A DNA stretch of 64,000 bases, from positions 848,001-912,000 of the forward strand of contig CAWZYM010000242.1 of assembly GCA_963966185.1 (NCBI GenBank), in the 5' to 3' direction. This DNA comes from Rhabditoides inermis. Lineage: Eukaryota; Nematoda; Chromadorea; Rhabditida; Rhabditidae. The notes below the pieces were generated by a model. The model was not told the origin of the DNA. It worked only from the letters and a program-made list of their open reading frames with translations, and searched no databases. Shown here one piece after another: positions 30,501-45,290 of the stretch. How positions within the stretch are numbered: position 1 is the first letter of the stretch; each line of letters starts with the position of its first letter. The translations under genes and the position numbers were made by a program.

Positions 30501-33500
30501 CATCTGATAGTCTCCCATGTCATTCCCTGATCTCCTAGAATAATCACATGCATGCAAATTACGTCGATGCATGTGATTTATTTGGATCTTTCGCTATTTG
30601 TGCGCATTGTCCTGTTCAGCGAGCACATGAGGGACAGAAAATAGAGTGCCTACTATCATCTGACAGTCTCCCTTGTCATTCCCTGATCTCCTAGAATAAT
30701 CACATGCATGCAAATTACGTCGATGCATGTGATTTATTTGGATCTTTCGCTATTTGTGCGCATTGTCCTGTTCAGCGAGCACATGAGGGACAGAAAATAG
30801 AGTGCCTACTATCATCTGATAGTCTCCCATGTCATTCCCTGATCTCCTAGAATAATCACATGCATGCAAATTACGTCGATGCATGTGATTTATTTGGATC
30901 TTTCGCTATTTGTGCGCATTGTCCTGTTCAGCGAGCACATGAGGGACAGAAAATAGAGTGCCTACTATCATCTGACAGTCTCCCTTGTCATTCCCTGATC
31001 TCCTAGAATAATCACATGCATGCAAATTACGTCGATGCATGTGATTCATTTGAATCTTCCGCTATTTGTGCGTGTTGTCCTGTTCAGCGAGCACATAAGG
31101 GACAGAAAATAGAGTGCCTACTATCATTTGACAGTCTCCCATGTCATTCCCTGATCTCCTAAAATAATCACATGCGTGCAAATTACGTCGATGCATGTGA
31201 TTTATTTGGATCTTTCGCTATTTGTGCGCATTGTCCTGTTCAGCGAGCACATAAGGGACAGAAAATAGAGTGCCTACTATCATTTGACAGTCTCCCATGT
31301 CATTCCCTGATCTCCTAGAATAATCACGTGCATGCAAATTACGTCGTCGCTTGTGATTCATTTCAATCTTCCGTTATTTGTGCGCATTGTCCTGTTCAGC
31401 GAGCACATAAGGGACAGAAAATAGAGTGCCTACTATCATCTGACAGTCTCCCATGTCATTCCCTGATCTCCTAGAATAATCACATGCATGCAAATTACGT
31501 CGTCGCTTGTGATTCATTTCAATCTTCCGTTATTTGTGCGCATTGTCCTGTTCAGCGAGCACATAAGGGACAGAAAATAAAGTGCCTTCTATCATCTGAC
31601 AGTCTCCCATGTCATTCTCTGATCTCCTAGAATAATCACGTGCATGCAAATTACGTCGTCGCTTGTGATTCATTTCAATCTTCCGTTATTTGTGCGCATT
31701 GTCCTGTTCAGCGAGCACATAAGGGACAGAAAATAGAGTGCCTACTATCATCTGACAGTCTCCCATGTCATTCCCTGATCTCCTAGAATAATCACATGCA
31801 TGCAAATTACGTCGTCGCTTGTGATTCATTTCAATCTTCCGTTATTTGTGCGCATTGTCCTGTTCAGCGAGCACATAAGGGACAGAAAATAGAGTGCCTA
31901 CTTTCATCTGACAGTCTCCCATGTCATTCTCTGATCTCCTAGAATAATCACATGCATGCAAATTACGTCGTCGCTTGTGATTCATTTCAGTCTTCCGTTA
32001 TTTGTGCGCATTGTCCTGGTCAGCGAGCACATAAGGGACAGAAAATAGAGTGCCTACTATCATCTGACAGTCTCCCATGTCATTCTCTGATCTCCTAGAA
32101 TAATCACATGCATGCAAATTACGTCGTCGCTTGTGATTCATTTCAATCTTCCGTTATTTGTGCGCATTGTCCTGGTCAGCGAGCACATAAGGGACAGAAA
32201 ATAGAGTGCCTACTATCATCTGACAGTCTCCCATGTCATTCTCTGATCTCCTAGAATAATCACATGCATGCAAATTACGTCGTCGCTTGTGATTCATTTC
32301 AATCTTCCGTTATTTGTGCGCATTGTCCTGGTCAGCGAGCACATAAGGGACAGAAAATAGAGTGCCTACTTTCATCTGACAGTCTCCCATGTCATTCTCT
32401 GATCTCCTAGAATAATCACATGCATGCAAATTACGTCGTCGCTTGTGATTCATTTGAATCTTCCGTTGTTTGTGCGCATTGTCCTGGTCAGCGAGCACAT
32501 AAGGGACAGAAAATAGAGTGCCTACTATCATCTGACAGTCTCCCATGTCATTCTCTGATCTCCTAGAATAATCACAAGCATGCAAATTACGTCGATGCAT
32601 GTGAATCATTTGAATCTTCCGCTATTTGTGCGCATTGTCCTGGTCAGCGAGCACATAAGGGACAGAAAATAGAGTGCCTACTATCATCTGACAGTCTCCC
32701 ATGTCATTCCCTGATCTCGTAGAATAATCACATGCATGCAAATTACGTCGATGCATGTGATTCATTTGGATCTTTCGCTATTTGTGCGCATTGTCCTGTT
32801 CAGCGAGCACATAAGGGATAGAAAGTAGAGTGCCTACTTTCATCTGACAGTCTCCCATGTCATTCCCTGATCTCCTAGAATAATCACATGCATGCAAATT
32901 ACGTCGATGCATGTGATTCATTTGAATCTTCCGCTATTTGTGCGCATTGTCCTGTTCAGCGAGCACAAAAGGGACAGAAAATAGAGTGCCTACTATCCTT
33001 TGATAGTCTCCCATGTCATTCCCTGATCTCCTAGATTAATCACATGCATGCAAATTACGTCGATGCATGTGATTTATTTGGATCTTTCGCTATTTGTGCG
33101 CATTGTCCTGTTCAGCGAGCACATAAGGGACAGAAAATAGAGTGCCTACTTTCATCTGACAGTCTCCCATGTCATTCTCTGATCTCCTAGAATAATCACA
33201 TGCATGCAAATTACGTCGTCGCTTGTGATTCATTTCAGTCTTCCGTTATTTGTGCGCATTGTCCTGGTCAGCGAGCACATAAGGGACAGAAAATAGAGTG
33301 CCTACTATCATCTGACAGTCTCCCATGTCATTCTCTGATCTCCTAGAATAATCACATGCATGCAAATTACGTCGTCGCTTGTGATTCATTTCAATCTTCC
33401 GTTATTTGTGCGCATTGTCCTGGTCAGCGAGCACATAAGGGACAGAAAATAGAGTGCCTACTATCATCTGACAGTCTCCCATGTCATTCTCTGATCTCCT

Positions 33501-36500
33501 AGAATAATCACATGCATGCAAATTACGTCGTCGCTTGTGATTCATTTCAATCTTCCGTTATTTGTGCGCATTGTCCTGGTCAGCGAGCACAAAAGGGACA
33601 GAAAATAGAGTGCCTACTTTCATCTGACAGTCTCCCATGTCATTCTCTGATCTCCTAGAATAATCACATGCATGCAAATTACGTCGTCGCTTGTGATTCA
33701 TTTGAATCTTCCGTTGTTTGTGCGCATTGTCCTGGTCAGCGAGCACATAAGGGACAGAAAATAGAGTGCCTACTATCATCTGACAGTCTCCCATGTCATT
33801 CTCTGATCTCCTAGAATAATCACAAGCATGCAAATTACGTCGATGCATGTGAATCATTTGAATCTTCCGCTATTTGTGCGCATTGTCCTGGTCAGCGAGC
33901 ACATAAGGGAAGGAAAAAAAAAGTGCCTACTATCATCTGACAGTCTCCCATGTCATTCCCTGATCTCGTAGAATAATCACATGCATGCAAATTACGTCGA
34001 TGCATGTGATTCATTTGGATCTTTCGCTATTTGTGCGCATTGTCCTGTTCAGCGAGCACATAAGGGATAGAAAGTAGAGTGCCTACTTTCATCTGACAGT
34101 CTCCCATGTCATTCCCTGATCTCCTAGAATAATCACATGCATGCAAATTACGTCGATGCATGTGATTCATTTGAATCTTCCGCTATTTGTGCGCATTGTC
34201 CTGTTCAGCGAGCACAAAAGGGACAGAAAATAGAGTGCCTACTATCCTTTGATAGTCTCCCATGTCATTCCCTGATCTCCTAGATTAATCACATGCATGC
34301 AAATTACGTCGATGCATGTGATTTATTTGGATCTTTCGCTATTTGTGCGCATTGTCCTGTTCAGCGAGCACATAAGGGACAGAAAATAGAGTGCCTACTA
34401 TCATCTGATAGTCTCCCATGTCATTCCCTGATCTCGTAGAATAATCACATGCATGCAAATTACGTCGATGCATGTGATTCATTTGGATCTTTCGCTATTT
34501 GTGCGCATTGTCCTGTTCAGCGAGCACATAAGGGACAGAAAATAGAGTGCCTACTATCATTTGACAGTCTCCCATGTCAATCCCTGATCTCTTAGATTTA
34601 TCACATGCATGCAAATTACGTCGTCGCTTGTGATTCATTTCAGTCTTCCGTTATTTGTGCGCATTGTCCTGGTCAGCGAGCACATAAGGGACAGAAAATA
34701 GAGTGCCTACTATCATCTGACAGTCTCCCATGTCATTCTCTGATCTCCTAGAATAATCACATGCATGCAAATTACGTCGTCGCTTGTGATTCATTTCAAT
34801 CTTCCGTTATTTGTGCGCATTGTCCTGGTCAGCGAGCACATAAGGGACAGAAAATAGAGTGCCTACTATCATCTGACAGTCTCCCATGTCATTCTCTGAT
34901 CTCCTAGAATAATCACATGCATGCAAATTACGTCGTCGCTTGTGATTCATTTCAATCTTCCGTTATTTGTGCGCATTGTCCTGGTCAGCGAGCACATAAG
35001 GGACAGAAAATAGAGTGCCTACTTTCATCTGACAGTCTCCCATGTCATTCTCTGATCTCCTAGAATAATCACATGCATGCAAATTACGTCGTCGCTTGTG
35101 ATTCATTTGAATCTTCCGTTGTTTGTGCGCATTGTCCTGGTCAGCGAGCACATAAGGGACAGAAAATAGAGTGCCTACTATCATCTGACAGTCTCCCATG
35201 TCATTCTCTGATCTCCTAGAATAATCACAAGCATGCAAATTACGTCGATGCATGTGAATCATTTGAATCTTCCGCTATTTGTGCGCATTGTCCTGGTCAG
35301 CGAGCACATAAGGGACAGAAAATAGAGTGCCTACTATCATCTGACAGTCTCCCATGTCATTCCCTGATCTCGTAGAATAATCACATGCATGCAAATTACG
35401 TCGATGCATGTGATTCATTTGGATCTTTCGCTATTTGTGCGCATTGTCCTGTTCAGCGAGCACATAAGGGATAGAAAGTAGAGTGCCTACTTTCATCTGA
35501 CAGTCTCCCATGTCATTCCCTGATCTCCTAGAATAATCACATGCATGCAAATTACGTCGATGCATGTGATTCATTTGAATCTTCCGCTATTTGTGCGCAT
35601 TGTCCTGTTCAGCGAGCACAAAAGGGACAGAAAATAGAGTGCCTACTATCCTCTGATAGTCTCCCATGTCATTCCCTGATCTCCTAGATTAATCACATGC
35701 ATGCAAATTACGTCGATGCATGTGATTTATTTGGATCTTTCGCTATTTGTGCGCATTGTCCTGTTCAGCGAGCACATAAGGGACAGAAAATAGAGTGCCT
35801 ACTATCATCTGATAGTCTCCCATGTCATTCCCTGATCTCGTAGAATAATCACATGCATGCAAATTACGTCGATGCATGTGATTCATTTGGATCTTTCGCT
35901 ATTTGTGCGCATTGTCCTGTTCAGCGAGCACATAAGGGACAGAAAATAGAGTGCCTACTATCATTTGACAGTCTCCCATGTCAATCCCTGATCTCTTAGA
36001 TTTATCACATGCATGCAAATTACGTCGTCGCTTGTGATTCATTTCAGTCTTCCGTTATTTGTGCGCATTGTCCTGGTCAGCGAGCACATAAGGGACAGAA
36101 AATAGAGTGCCTACTATCATCTGACAGTCTCCCATGTCATTCTCTGATCTCCTAGAATAATCACATGCATGCAAATTACGTCGTCGCTTGTGATTCATTT
36201 CATTCTTCCGTTATTTGTGCGCATTGTCCTGGTCAGCGAGCACATAAGGGACAGAAAATAGAGTGCCTACTATCATCTGACAGTCTCCCATGTCATTCTC
36301 TGATCTCCTAGAATAATCACATGCATGCAAATTACGTCGTCGCTTGTGATTCATTTCAATCTTCCGTTATTTGTGCGCATTGTCCTGGTCAGCGAGCACA
36401 TAAGGGACAGAAAATAGAGTGCCTACTTTCATCTGACAGTCTCCCATGTCATTCTCTGATCTCCTAGAATAATCACATGCATGCAAATTACGTCGTCGCT

Positions 36501-39500
36501 TGTGATTCATTTGAATCTTCCGTTGTTTGTGCGCATTGTCCTGGTCAGCGAGCACATAAGGGACAGAAAATAGAGTGCCTACTATCATCTGACAGTCTCC
36601 CATGTCATTCTCTGATCTCCTAGAATAATCACAAGCATGCAAATTACGTCGATGCATGTGAATCATTTGAATCTTCCGCTATTTGTGCGCATTGTCCTGG
36701 TCAGCGAGCACATAAGGGACAGAAAATAGAGTGCCTACTATCATCTGACAGTCTCCCATGTCATTCCCTGATCTCGTAGAATAATCACATGCATGCAAAT
36801 TACGTCGATGCATGTGATTCATTTGGATCTTTCGCTATTTGTGCGCATTGTCCTGTTCAGCGAGCACATAAGGGATAGAAAGTAGAGTGCCTACTTTCAT
36901 CTGACAGTCTCCCATGTCATTCCCTGATCTCCTAGAATAATCACATGCATGCAAATTACGTCGATGCATGTGATTCATTTGAATCTTCCGCTATTTGTGC
37001 GCATTGTCCTGTTCAGCGAGCACAAAAGGGACAGAAAATAGAGTGCCTACTATCCTCTGATAGTCTCCCATGTCATTCCCTGATCTCCTAGATTAATCAC
37101 ATGCATGCAAATTACGTCGATGCATGTGATTTATTTGGATCTTTCGCTATTTGTGCGCATTGTCCTGTTCAGCGAGCACATAAGGGACAGAAAATAGAGT
37201 GCCTACTATCATTTGACAGTCTCCCATGTCAATCCCTGATCTCTTAGATTTATCACATGCATGCAAATTACGTCGTCGCTTGTGATTCATTTCAGTCTTC
37301 CGTTATTTGTGCGCATTGTCCTGGTCAGCGAGCACATAAGGGACAGAAAATAGAGTGCCTACTATCATCTGACAGTCTCCCATGTCATTCTCTGATCTCC
37401 TAGAATAATCACATGCATGCAAATTACGTCGTCGCTTGTGATTCATTTCAATCTTCCGTTATTTGTGCGCATTGTCCTGGTCAGCGAGCACATAAGGGAC
37501 AGAAAATAGAGTGCCTACTATCATCTGACAGTCTCCCATGTCATTCTCTGATCTCCTAGAATAATCACATGCATGCAAATTACGTCGTCGCTTGTGATTG
37601 ATTTCAATCTTCCGTTATTTGTGCGCATTGTCCTGGTCAGCGAGCACATAAGGGACAGAAAATAGAGTGCCTACTTTCATCTGACAGTCTCCCATGTCAT
37701 TCTCTGATCTCCTAGAATAATCACATGCATGCAAATTACGTCGTCGCTTGTGATTCATTTGAATCTTCCGTTGTTTGTGCGCATTGTCCTGGTCAGCGAG
37801 CACATAAGGGACAGAAAATAGAGTGCCTACTATCATCTGACAGTCTCCCATGTCATTCTCTGATCTCCTAGAATAATCACAAGCATGCAAATTACGTCGA
37901 TGCATGTGAATCATTTGAATCTTCCGCTATTTGTGCGCATTGTCCTGGTCAGCGAGCACATAAGGGACAGAAAATAGAGTGCCTACTATCATCTGACAGT
38001 CTCCCATGTCATTCCCTGATCTCGTAGAATAATCACATGCATGCAAATTACGTCGATGCATGTGATTCATTTGGATCTTTCGCTATTTGTGCGCATTGTC
38101 CTGTTCAGCGAGCACATAAGGGATAGAAAGTAGAGTGCCTACTTTCATCTGACAGTCTCCCATGTCATTCCCTGATCTCCTAGAATAATCACATGCATGC
38201 AAATTACGTCGATGCATGTGATTCATTTGAATCTTCCGCTATTTGTGCGCATTGTCCTGTTCAGCGAGCACAAAAGGGACAGAAAATAGAGTGCCTACTA
38301 TCCTTTGATAGTCTCCCATGTCATTCCCTGATCTCCTAGATTAATCACATGCATGCAAATTACGTCGATGCATGTGATTTATTTGGATCTTTCGCTATTT
38401 GTGCGCATTGTCCTGTTCAGCGAGCACATAAGGGACAGAAAATAGAGTGCCTACTTTCATCTGACAGTCTCCCATGTCATTCTCTGATCTCCTAGAATAA
38501 TCACATGCATGCAAATTACGTCGTCGCTTGTGATTCATTTCAGTCTTCCGTTATTTGTGCGCATTGTCCTGGTCAGCGAGCACATAAGGGACAGAAAATA
38601 GAGTGCCTACTATCATCTGACAGTCTCCCATGTCATTCTCTGATCTCCTAGAATAATCACATGCATGCAAATTACGTCGTCGCTTGTGATTCATTTCAAT
38701 CTTCCGTTATTTGTGCGCATTGTCCTGGTCAGCGAGCACATAAGGGACAGAAAATAGAGTGCCTACTATCATCTGACAGTCTCCCATGTCATTCTCTGAT
38801 CTCCTAGAATAATCACATGCATGCAAATTACGTCGTCGCTTGTGATTCATTTCAATCTTCCGTTATTTGTGCGCATTGTCCTGGTCAGCGAGCACAAAAG
38901 GGACAGAAAATAGAGTGCCTACTTTCATCTGACAGTCTCCCATGTCATTCTCTGATCTCCTAGAATAATCACATGCATGCAAATTACGTCGTCGCTTGTG
39001 ATTCATTTGAATCTTCCGTTGTTTGTGCGCATTGTCCTGGTCAGCGAGCACATAAGGGACAGAAAATAGAGTGCCTACTATCATCTGACAGTCTCCCATG
39101 TCATTCTCTGATCTCCTAGAATAATCACAAGCATGCAAATTACGTCGATGCATGTGAATCATTTGAATCTTCCGCTATTTGTGCGCATTGTCCTGGTCAG
39201 CGAGCACATAAGGGAAGGAAAAAAAAGTGCCTACTATCATCTGACAGTCTCCCATGTCATTCCCTGATCTCGTAGAATAATCACATGCATGCAAATTACG
39301 TCGATGCATGTGATTCATTTGGATCTTTCGCTATTTGTGCGCATTGTCCTGTTCAGCGAGCACATAAGGGATAGAAAGTAGAGTGCCTACTTTCATCTGA
39401 CAGTCTCCCATGTCATTCCCTGATCTCCTAGAATAATCACATGCATGCAAATTACGTCGATGCATGTGATTCATTTGAATCTTCCGCTATTTGTGCGCAT

Positions 39501-42500
39501 TGTCCTGTTCAGCGAGCACAAAAGGGACAGAAAATAGAGTGCCTACTATCCTTTGATAGTCTCCCATGTCATTCCCTGATCTCCTAGATTAATCACATGC
39601 ATGCAAATTACGTCGATGCATGTGATTTATTTGGATCTTTCGCTATTTGTGCGCATTGTCCTGTTCAGCGAGCACATAAGGGACAGAAAATAGAGTGCCT
39701 ACTATCATCTGATAGTCTCCCATGTCATTCCCTGATCTCGTAGAATAATCACATGCATGCAAATTACGTCGATGCATGTGATTCATTTGGATCTTTCGCT
39801 ATTTGTGCGCATTGTCCTGTTCAGCGAGCACATAAGGGACAGAAAATAGAGTGCCTACTATCATTTGACAGTCTCCCATGTCAATCCCTGATCTCTTAGA
39901 TTTATCACATGCATGCAAATTACGTCGTCGCTTGTGATTCATTTCAGTCTTCCGTTATTTGTGCGCATTGTCCTGGTCAGCGAGCACATAAGGGACAGAA
40001 AATAGAGTGCCTACTATCATCTGACAGTCTCCCATGTCATTCTCTGATCTCCTAGAATAATCACATGCATGCAAATTACGTCGTCGCTTGTGATTCATTT
40101 CAATCTTCCGTTATTTGTGCGCATTGTCCTGGTCAGCGAGCACATAAGGGACAGAAAATAGAGTGCCTACTATCATCTGACAGTCTCCCATGTCATTCTC
40201 TGATCTCCTAGAATAATCACATGCATGCAAATTACGTCGTCGCTTGTGATTCATTTCAATCTTCCGTTATTTGTGCGCATTGTCCTGGTCAGCGAGCACA
40301 TAAGGGACAGAAAATAGAGTGCCTACTTTCATCTGACAGTCTCCCATGTCATTCTCTGATCTCCTAGAATAATCACATGCATGCAAATTACGTCGTCGCT
40401 TGTGATTCATTTGAATCTTCCGTTGTTTGTGCGCATTGTCCTGGTCAGCGAGCACATAAGGGACAGAAAATAGAGTGCCTACTATCATCTGACAGTCTCC
40501 CATGTCATTCTCTGATCTCCTAGAATAATCACAAGCATGCAAATTACGTCGATGCATGTGAATCATTTGAATCTTCCGCTATTTGTGCGCATTGTCCTGG
40601 TCAGCGAGCACATAAGGGACAGAAAATAGAGTGCCTACTATCATCTGACAGTCTCCCATGTCATTCCCTGATCTCGTAGAATAATCACATGCATGCAAAT
40701 TACGTCGATGCATGTGATTCATTTGGATCTTTCGCTATTTGTGCGCATTGTCCTGTTCAGCGAGCACATAAGGGATAGAAAGTAGAGTGCCTACTTTCAT
40801 CTGACAGTCTCCCATGTCATTCCCTGATCTCCTAGAATAATCACATGCATGCAAATTACGTCGATGCATGTGATTCATTTGAATCTTCCGCTATTTGTGC
40901 GCATTGTCCTGTTCAGCGAGCACAAAAGGGACAGAAAATAGAGTGCCTACTATCATTTGACAGTCTCCCATGTCAATCCCTGATCTCTTAGATTTATCAC
41001 ATGCATGCAAATTACGTCGTCGCTTGTGATTCATTTCAGTCTTCCGTTATTTGTGCGCATTGTCCTGGTCAGCGAGCACATAAGGGACAGAAAATAGAGT
41101 GCCTACTATCATCTGACAGTCTCCCATGTCATTCTCTGATCTCCTAGAATAATCACATGCATGCAAATTACGTCGTCGCTTGTGATTCATTTCAATCTTC
41201 CGTTATTTGTGCGCATTGTCCTGGTCAGCGAGCACATAAGGGACAGGAAATAGAGTGCCTACTATCATCTGACAGTCTCCCATGTCATTCTCTGATCTCC
41301 TAGAATAATCACATGCATGCAAATTACGTCGTCGCTTGTGATTGATTTCAATCTTCCGTTATTTGTGCGCATTGTCCTGGTCAGCGAGCACATAAGGGAC
41401 AGAAAATAGAGTGCCTACTTTCATCTGACAGTCTCCCATGTCATTCTCTGATCTCCTAGAATAATCACATGCATGCAAATTACGTCGATGCATGTGATTC
41501 ATTTGAATCTTCCGCTATTTGTGCGCATTGTCCTGTTCAGCGAGCACATAAGGGACAGAAAATAGAGTGCCTACTATCATCTGACAGTCTCCCATGTCAT
41601 TCCCTGATCTCCTAGAATAATCACATGCATGCAAATTACGTCGATGCATGTGATTCATTTGAATCTTTCGCTATTTGTGCGCATTGTCCTGTTCAGCGAG
41701 CACATAAGGGACAGAAAATAGAGTGCCTACTATCATCTGACAGTCTCCCATGTCATTCCCTGATCTCCTAGAATAATCACATGCATGCAAATTACGTCGA
41801 TGCATGTGATTCATTTGAATCTTTCGCTATTTGTGCGCATTGTCCTGTTCAGCGAGCACATAAGGGACAGAAAATAGAGTGCCTTCAATCATCTGACAGT
41901 CTCCCATGTCATTCCCTGATCTCCTAGAATAATCACATGCATGCAAATTACGTCGATGCATGTGATTCATTTGAATCTTCCGCTATTTGTGCGCATTGTC
42001 CTGTTCAGCGAGCACAAAAGGGACAGAAAATAGAGTGCCTACTATCATCTGATAGTCTCCCATGTCATTCCCTGATCTCCTAGAATAATCACATGCATGC
42101 AAATTACGTCGATGCATGTGATTTATTTGGATCTTTCGCTATTTGTGCGCATTGTCCTGTTCAGCGAGCACATGAGGGACAGAAAATAGAGTGCCTACTA
42201 TCATCTGACAGTCTCCCTTGTCATTCCCTGATCTCCTAGAATAATCACATGCATGCAAATTACGTCGATGCATGTGATTCATTTGAATCTTCCGCTATTT
42301 GTGCGTGTTGTCCTGTTCAGCGAGCACATAAGGGACAGAAAATAGAGTGCCTACTATCATTTGACAGTCTCCCATGTCATTCCCTGATCTCCTAGAATAA
42401 TCACATGCATGCAAATTACGTCGATGCATGTGATTTATTTGGATCTTTCGCTATTTGTGCGCATTGTCCTGTTCAGCGAGCACATAAGGGACAGAAAATA

Positions 42501-44349
42501 GAGTGCCTACTATCATTTGACAGTCTCCCATGTCATTCCCTGATCTCCTAGAATAATCACGTGCATGCAAATTACGTCGTCGCTTGTGATTCATTTCAAT
42601 CTTCCGTTATTTGTGCGCATTGTCCTGTTCAGCGAGCACATAAGGGACAGAAAATAGAGTGCCTACTATCATCTGACAGTCTCCCATGTCATTCCCTGAT
42701 CTCCTAGAATAATCACATGCATGCAAATTACGTCGTCGCTTGTGATTCATTTCAATCTTCCGTTATTTGTGCGCATTGTCCTGTTCAGCGAGCACATAAG
42801 GGACAGAAAATAAAGTGCCTTCTATCATCTGACAGTCTCCCATGTCATTCTCTGATCTCCTAGAATAATCACGTGCATGCAAATTACGTCGTCGCTTGTG
42901 ATTCATTTCAATCTTCCGTTAGTTGTGCGCATTGTCCTGTTCAGCGAGCACATAAGGGACAGAAAATAGAGTGCCTACTATCATCTGACAGTCTCCCATG
43001 TCATTCCCTGATCTCCTAGAATAATCACATGCATGCAAATTACGTCGTCGCTTGTGATTCATTTCAATCTTCCGTTATTTGTGCGCATTGTCCTGTTCAG
43101 CGAGCACATAAGGGACAGAAAATAGAGTGCCTACTTTCATCTGACAGTCTCCCATGTCATTCTCTGATCTCCTAGAATAATCACATGCATGCAAATTACG
43201 TCGTCGCTTGTGATTCATTTCAGTCTTCCGTTATTTGTGCGCATTGTCCTGGTCAGCGAGCACATAAGGGACAGAAAATAGAGTGCCTACTATCATCTGA
43301 CAGTCTCCCATGTCATTCTCTGATCTCCTAGAATAATCACATGCATGCAAATTACGTCGTCGCTTGTGATTCATTTCAATCTTCCGTTATTTGTGCGCAT
43401 TGTCCTGGTCAGCGAGCACATAAGGGACAGAAAATAGAGTGCCTACTTTCATCTGACAGTCTCCCATGTCATTCCCTGATCTCGTAGAATAATCACATGC
43501 ATGCAAATTACGTCGATGCATGTGATTCATTTGGATCTTTCGCTATTTGTGCGCATTGTCCTGTTCAGCGAGCACATAAGGGATAGAAAGTAGAGTGCCT
43601 ACTTTCATCTGACAGTCTCCCATGTCATTCCCTGATCTCCTAGAATAATCACATGCATGCAAATTACGTCGATGCATGTGATTTATTTGGATCTTTCGCT
43701 ATTTGTGCGCATTGTCCTGTTCAGCGAGCACATAAGGGACAGAAAATAGAGTGCCTACTTTCATCTGACAGTCTCCCATGTCATTCTCTGATCTCCTAGA
43801 ATAATCACATGCATGCAAATTACGTCGTCGCTTGTGATTCATTTCAATCTTCCGTTATTTGTGCGCATTGTCCTGTTCAGCGAGCACATAAGGGACAGAA
43901 AATAGAGTGCCTACTATCATCTGACAGTCTCCCATGTCATTCCCTGATTTCCTAGAATAATTACATGCATGCAAATTACGTCGATGCATGTGATTCATTT
44001 GAATCTTCCGCTATTTGTGCGCATTGTCCTGTTCAGCGAGCACATAAGGGACAGAAAATAGAGTGCCTTCTATCATCTGACAGTCTCCCATGTCATTCCC
44101 TGATCTCCTAGAATAATCACATGCATGCAAATTACGTCGATGCATGTGATTCATTTGAATCTTCCGCTATTTGTGCGCATTGTCCTGTTCAGCGAGCACA
44201 AAAGGGACAGAAAATTATAGTGCCTACTATCATCTGATAGTCTCCCATGTCATTCCCTGATCTCCTAGAATAATCACATGCATGCAAATTACGTCGATGC
44301 ATGTGATTTATTTGGATCTTTCGCTATTTGTGCGCATTGTCCTGTTCAG

Positions 44350-45290
44350 CGAGCACATAAGGGACAGAAAATAGAGTGCCTACTATCATCTGATAGTCTC
44401 CCATGTCATTCCCTGATCTCGTAGAATAATCACATGCATGCAAATTACGTCGATGCATGTGATTCATTTGGATCTTTCGCTATTTGTGCGCATTGTCCTG
44501 TTCAGCGAGCACATAAGGGACAGAAAATAGAGTGCCTACTATCATTTGACAGTCTCCCATGTCAATCCCTGATCTCTCAGATTTATCACATGCATGCAAA
44601 TTGCGTCGATGCATGTGATTCATTTGAATCTTCCGTTATTTGTGCGCATTGTCCTGTTCAGCGAGCACATAAGAGACAGAAAATAGAGTGCCTACTTTCA
44701 TCTGACAGTTTCCCATGTCATTCTCTGATCTCCTAGAATAATCACGTGCATGCAAATTACGTCGTCGCTTGTGATTCATTTAAATCTTCCGTTATTTGTG
44801 CGCATTGTCCTGTTCAGCGAGCACATAAGGGACAGAAAATAGAGTGCCTACTATCATCTGATAGTCTCCCATGTCATTCCCTGATCTCGTAGAATAATCA
44901 CATGCATGCAAATTACGTCGATGCATGTGATTCATTTGGATCTTTCGCTATTTGTGCGCATTGTCCTGTTCAGCGAGCACATAAGGGACAGAAAATAGAG
45001 TGCCTACTATCATTTGACAGTCTCCCATGTCAATCCCTGATCTCTCAGATTTATCACATGCATGCAAATTGCGTCGATGCATGTGATTCATTTGAATCTT
45101 CCGTTATTTGTGCGCATTGTCCTGTTCAGCGAGCACATAAGAGACAGAAAATAGAGTGCCTACTTTCATCTGACAGTTTCCCATGTCATTCTCTGATCTC
45201 CTAGAATAATCACGTGCATGCAAATTACGTCGTCGCTTGTGATTCATTTAAATCTTCCGTTATTTGTGCGCATTGTCCTGGTCAGCGAGC
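44350..45290. repeat. 468-bp (3-monomer) tandem duplication
   Basis: The segment beginning at 44434 is repeated at 44902, three monomers later. Both copies share rare variants: TCTCAGATTTATCAC, AAATTGCGTCG, AAGAGACAG and GACAGTTTCCC. In both copies the change to CTCAGA removes the usual in-frame TAG, so identical 100-codon open frames appear at 44434-44736 and 44902-45204. I read these as by-products of the repeat, not genes. Confidence 0.8.

Noticed and set aside
511..40566. More than 20 near-identical minus-strand ORFs of about 99 codons, read as a gene family
   Set aside because: All lie in satellite monomers, span just under two monomers, and arise because 156 is a multiple of three. They end at variant-specific stops and show no separate promoter, domain or codon bias.
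44434..45204. Plus-strand 100-codon ORFs with repeated CAHC and HANYVDAC-like motifs, suggestive of zinc fingers
   Set aside because: They exist only where one variant removes the usual TAG of the monomer, and the cysteines come from the same satellite bases. The two copies are one duplicated segment.
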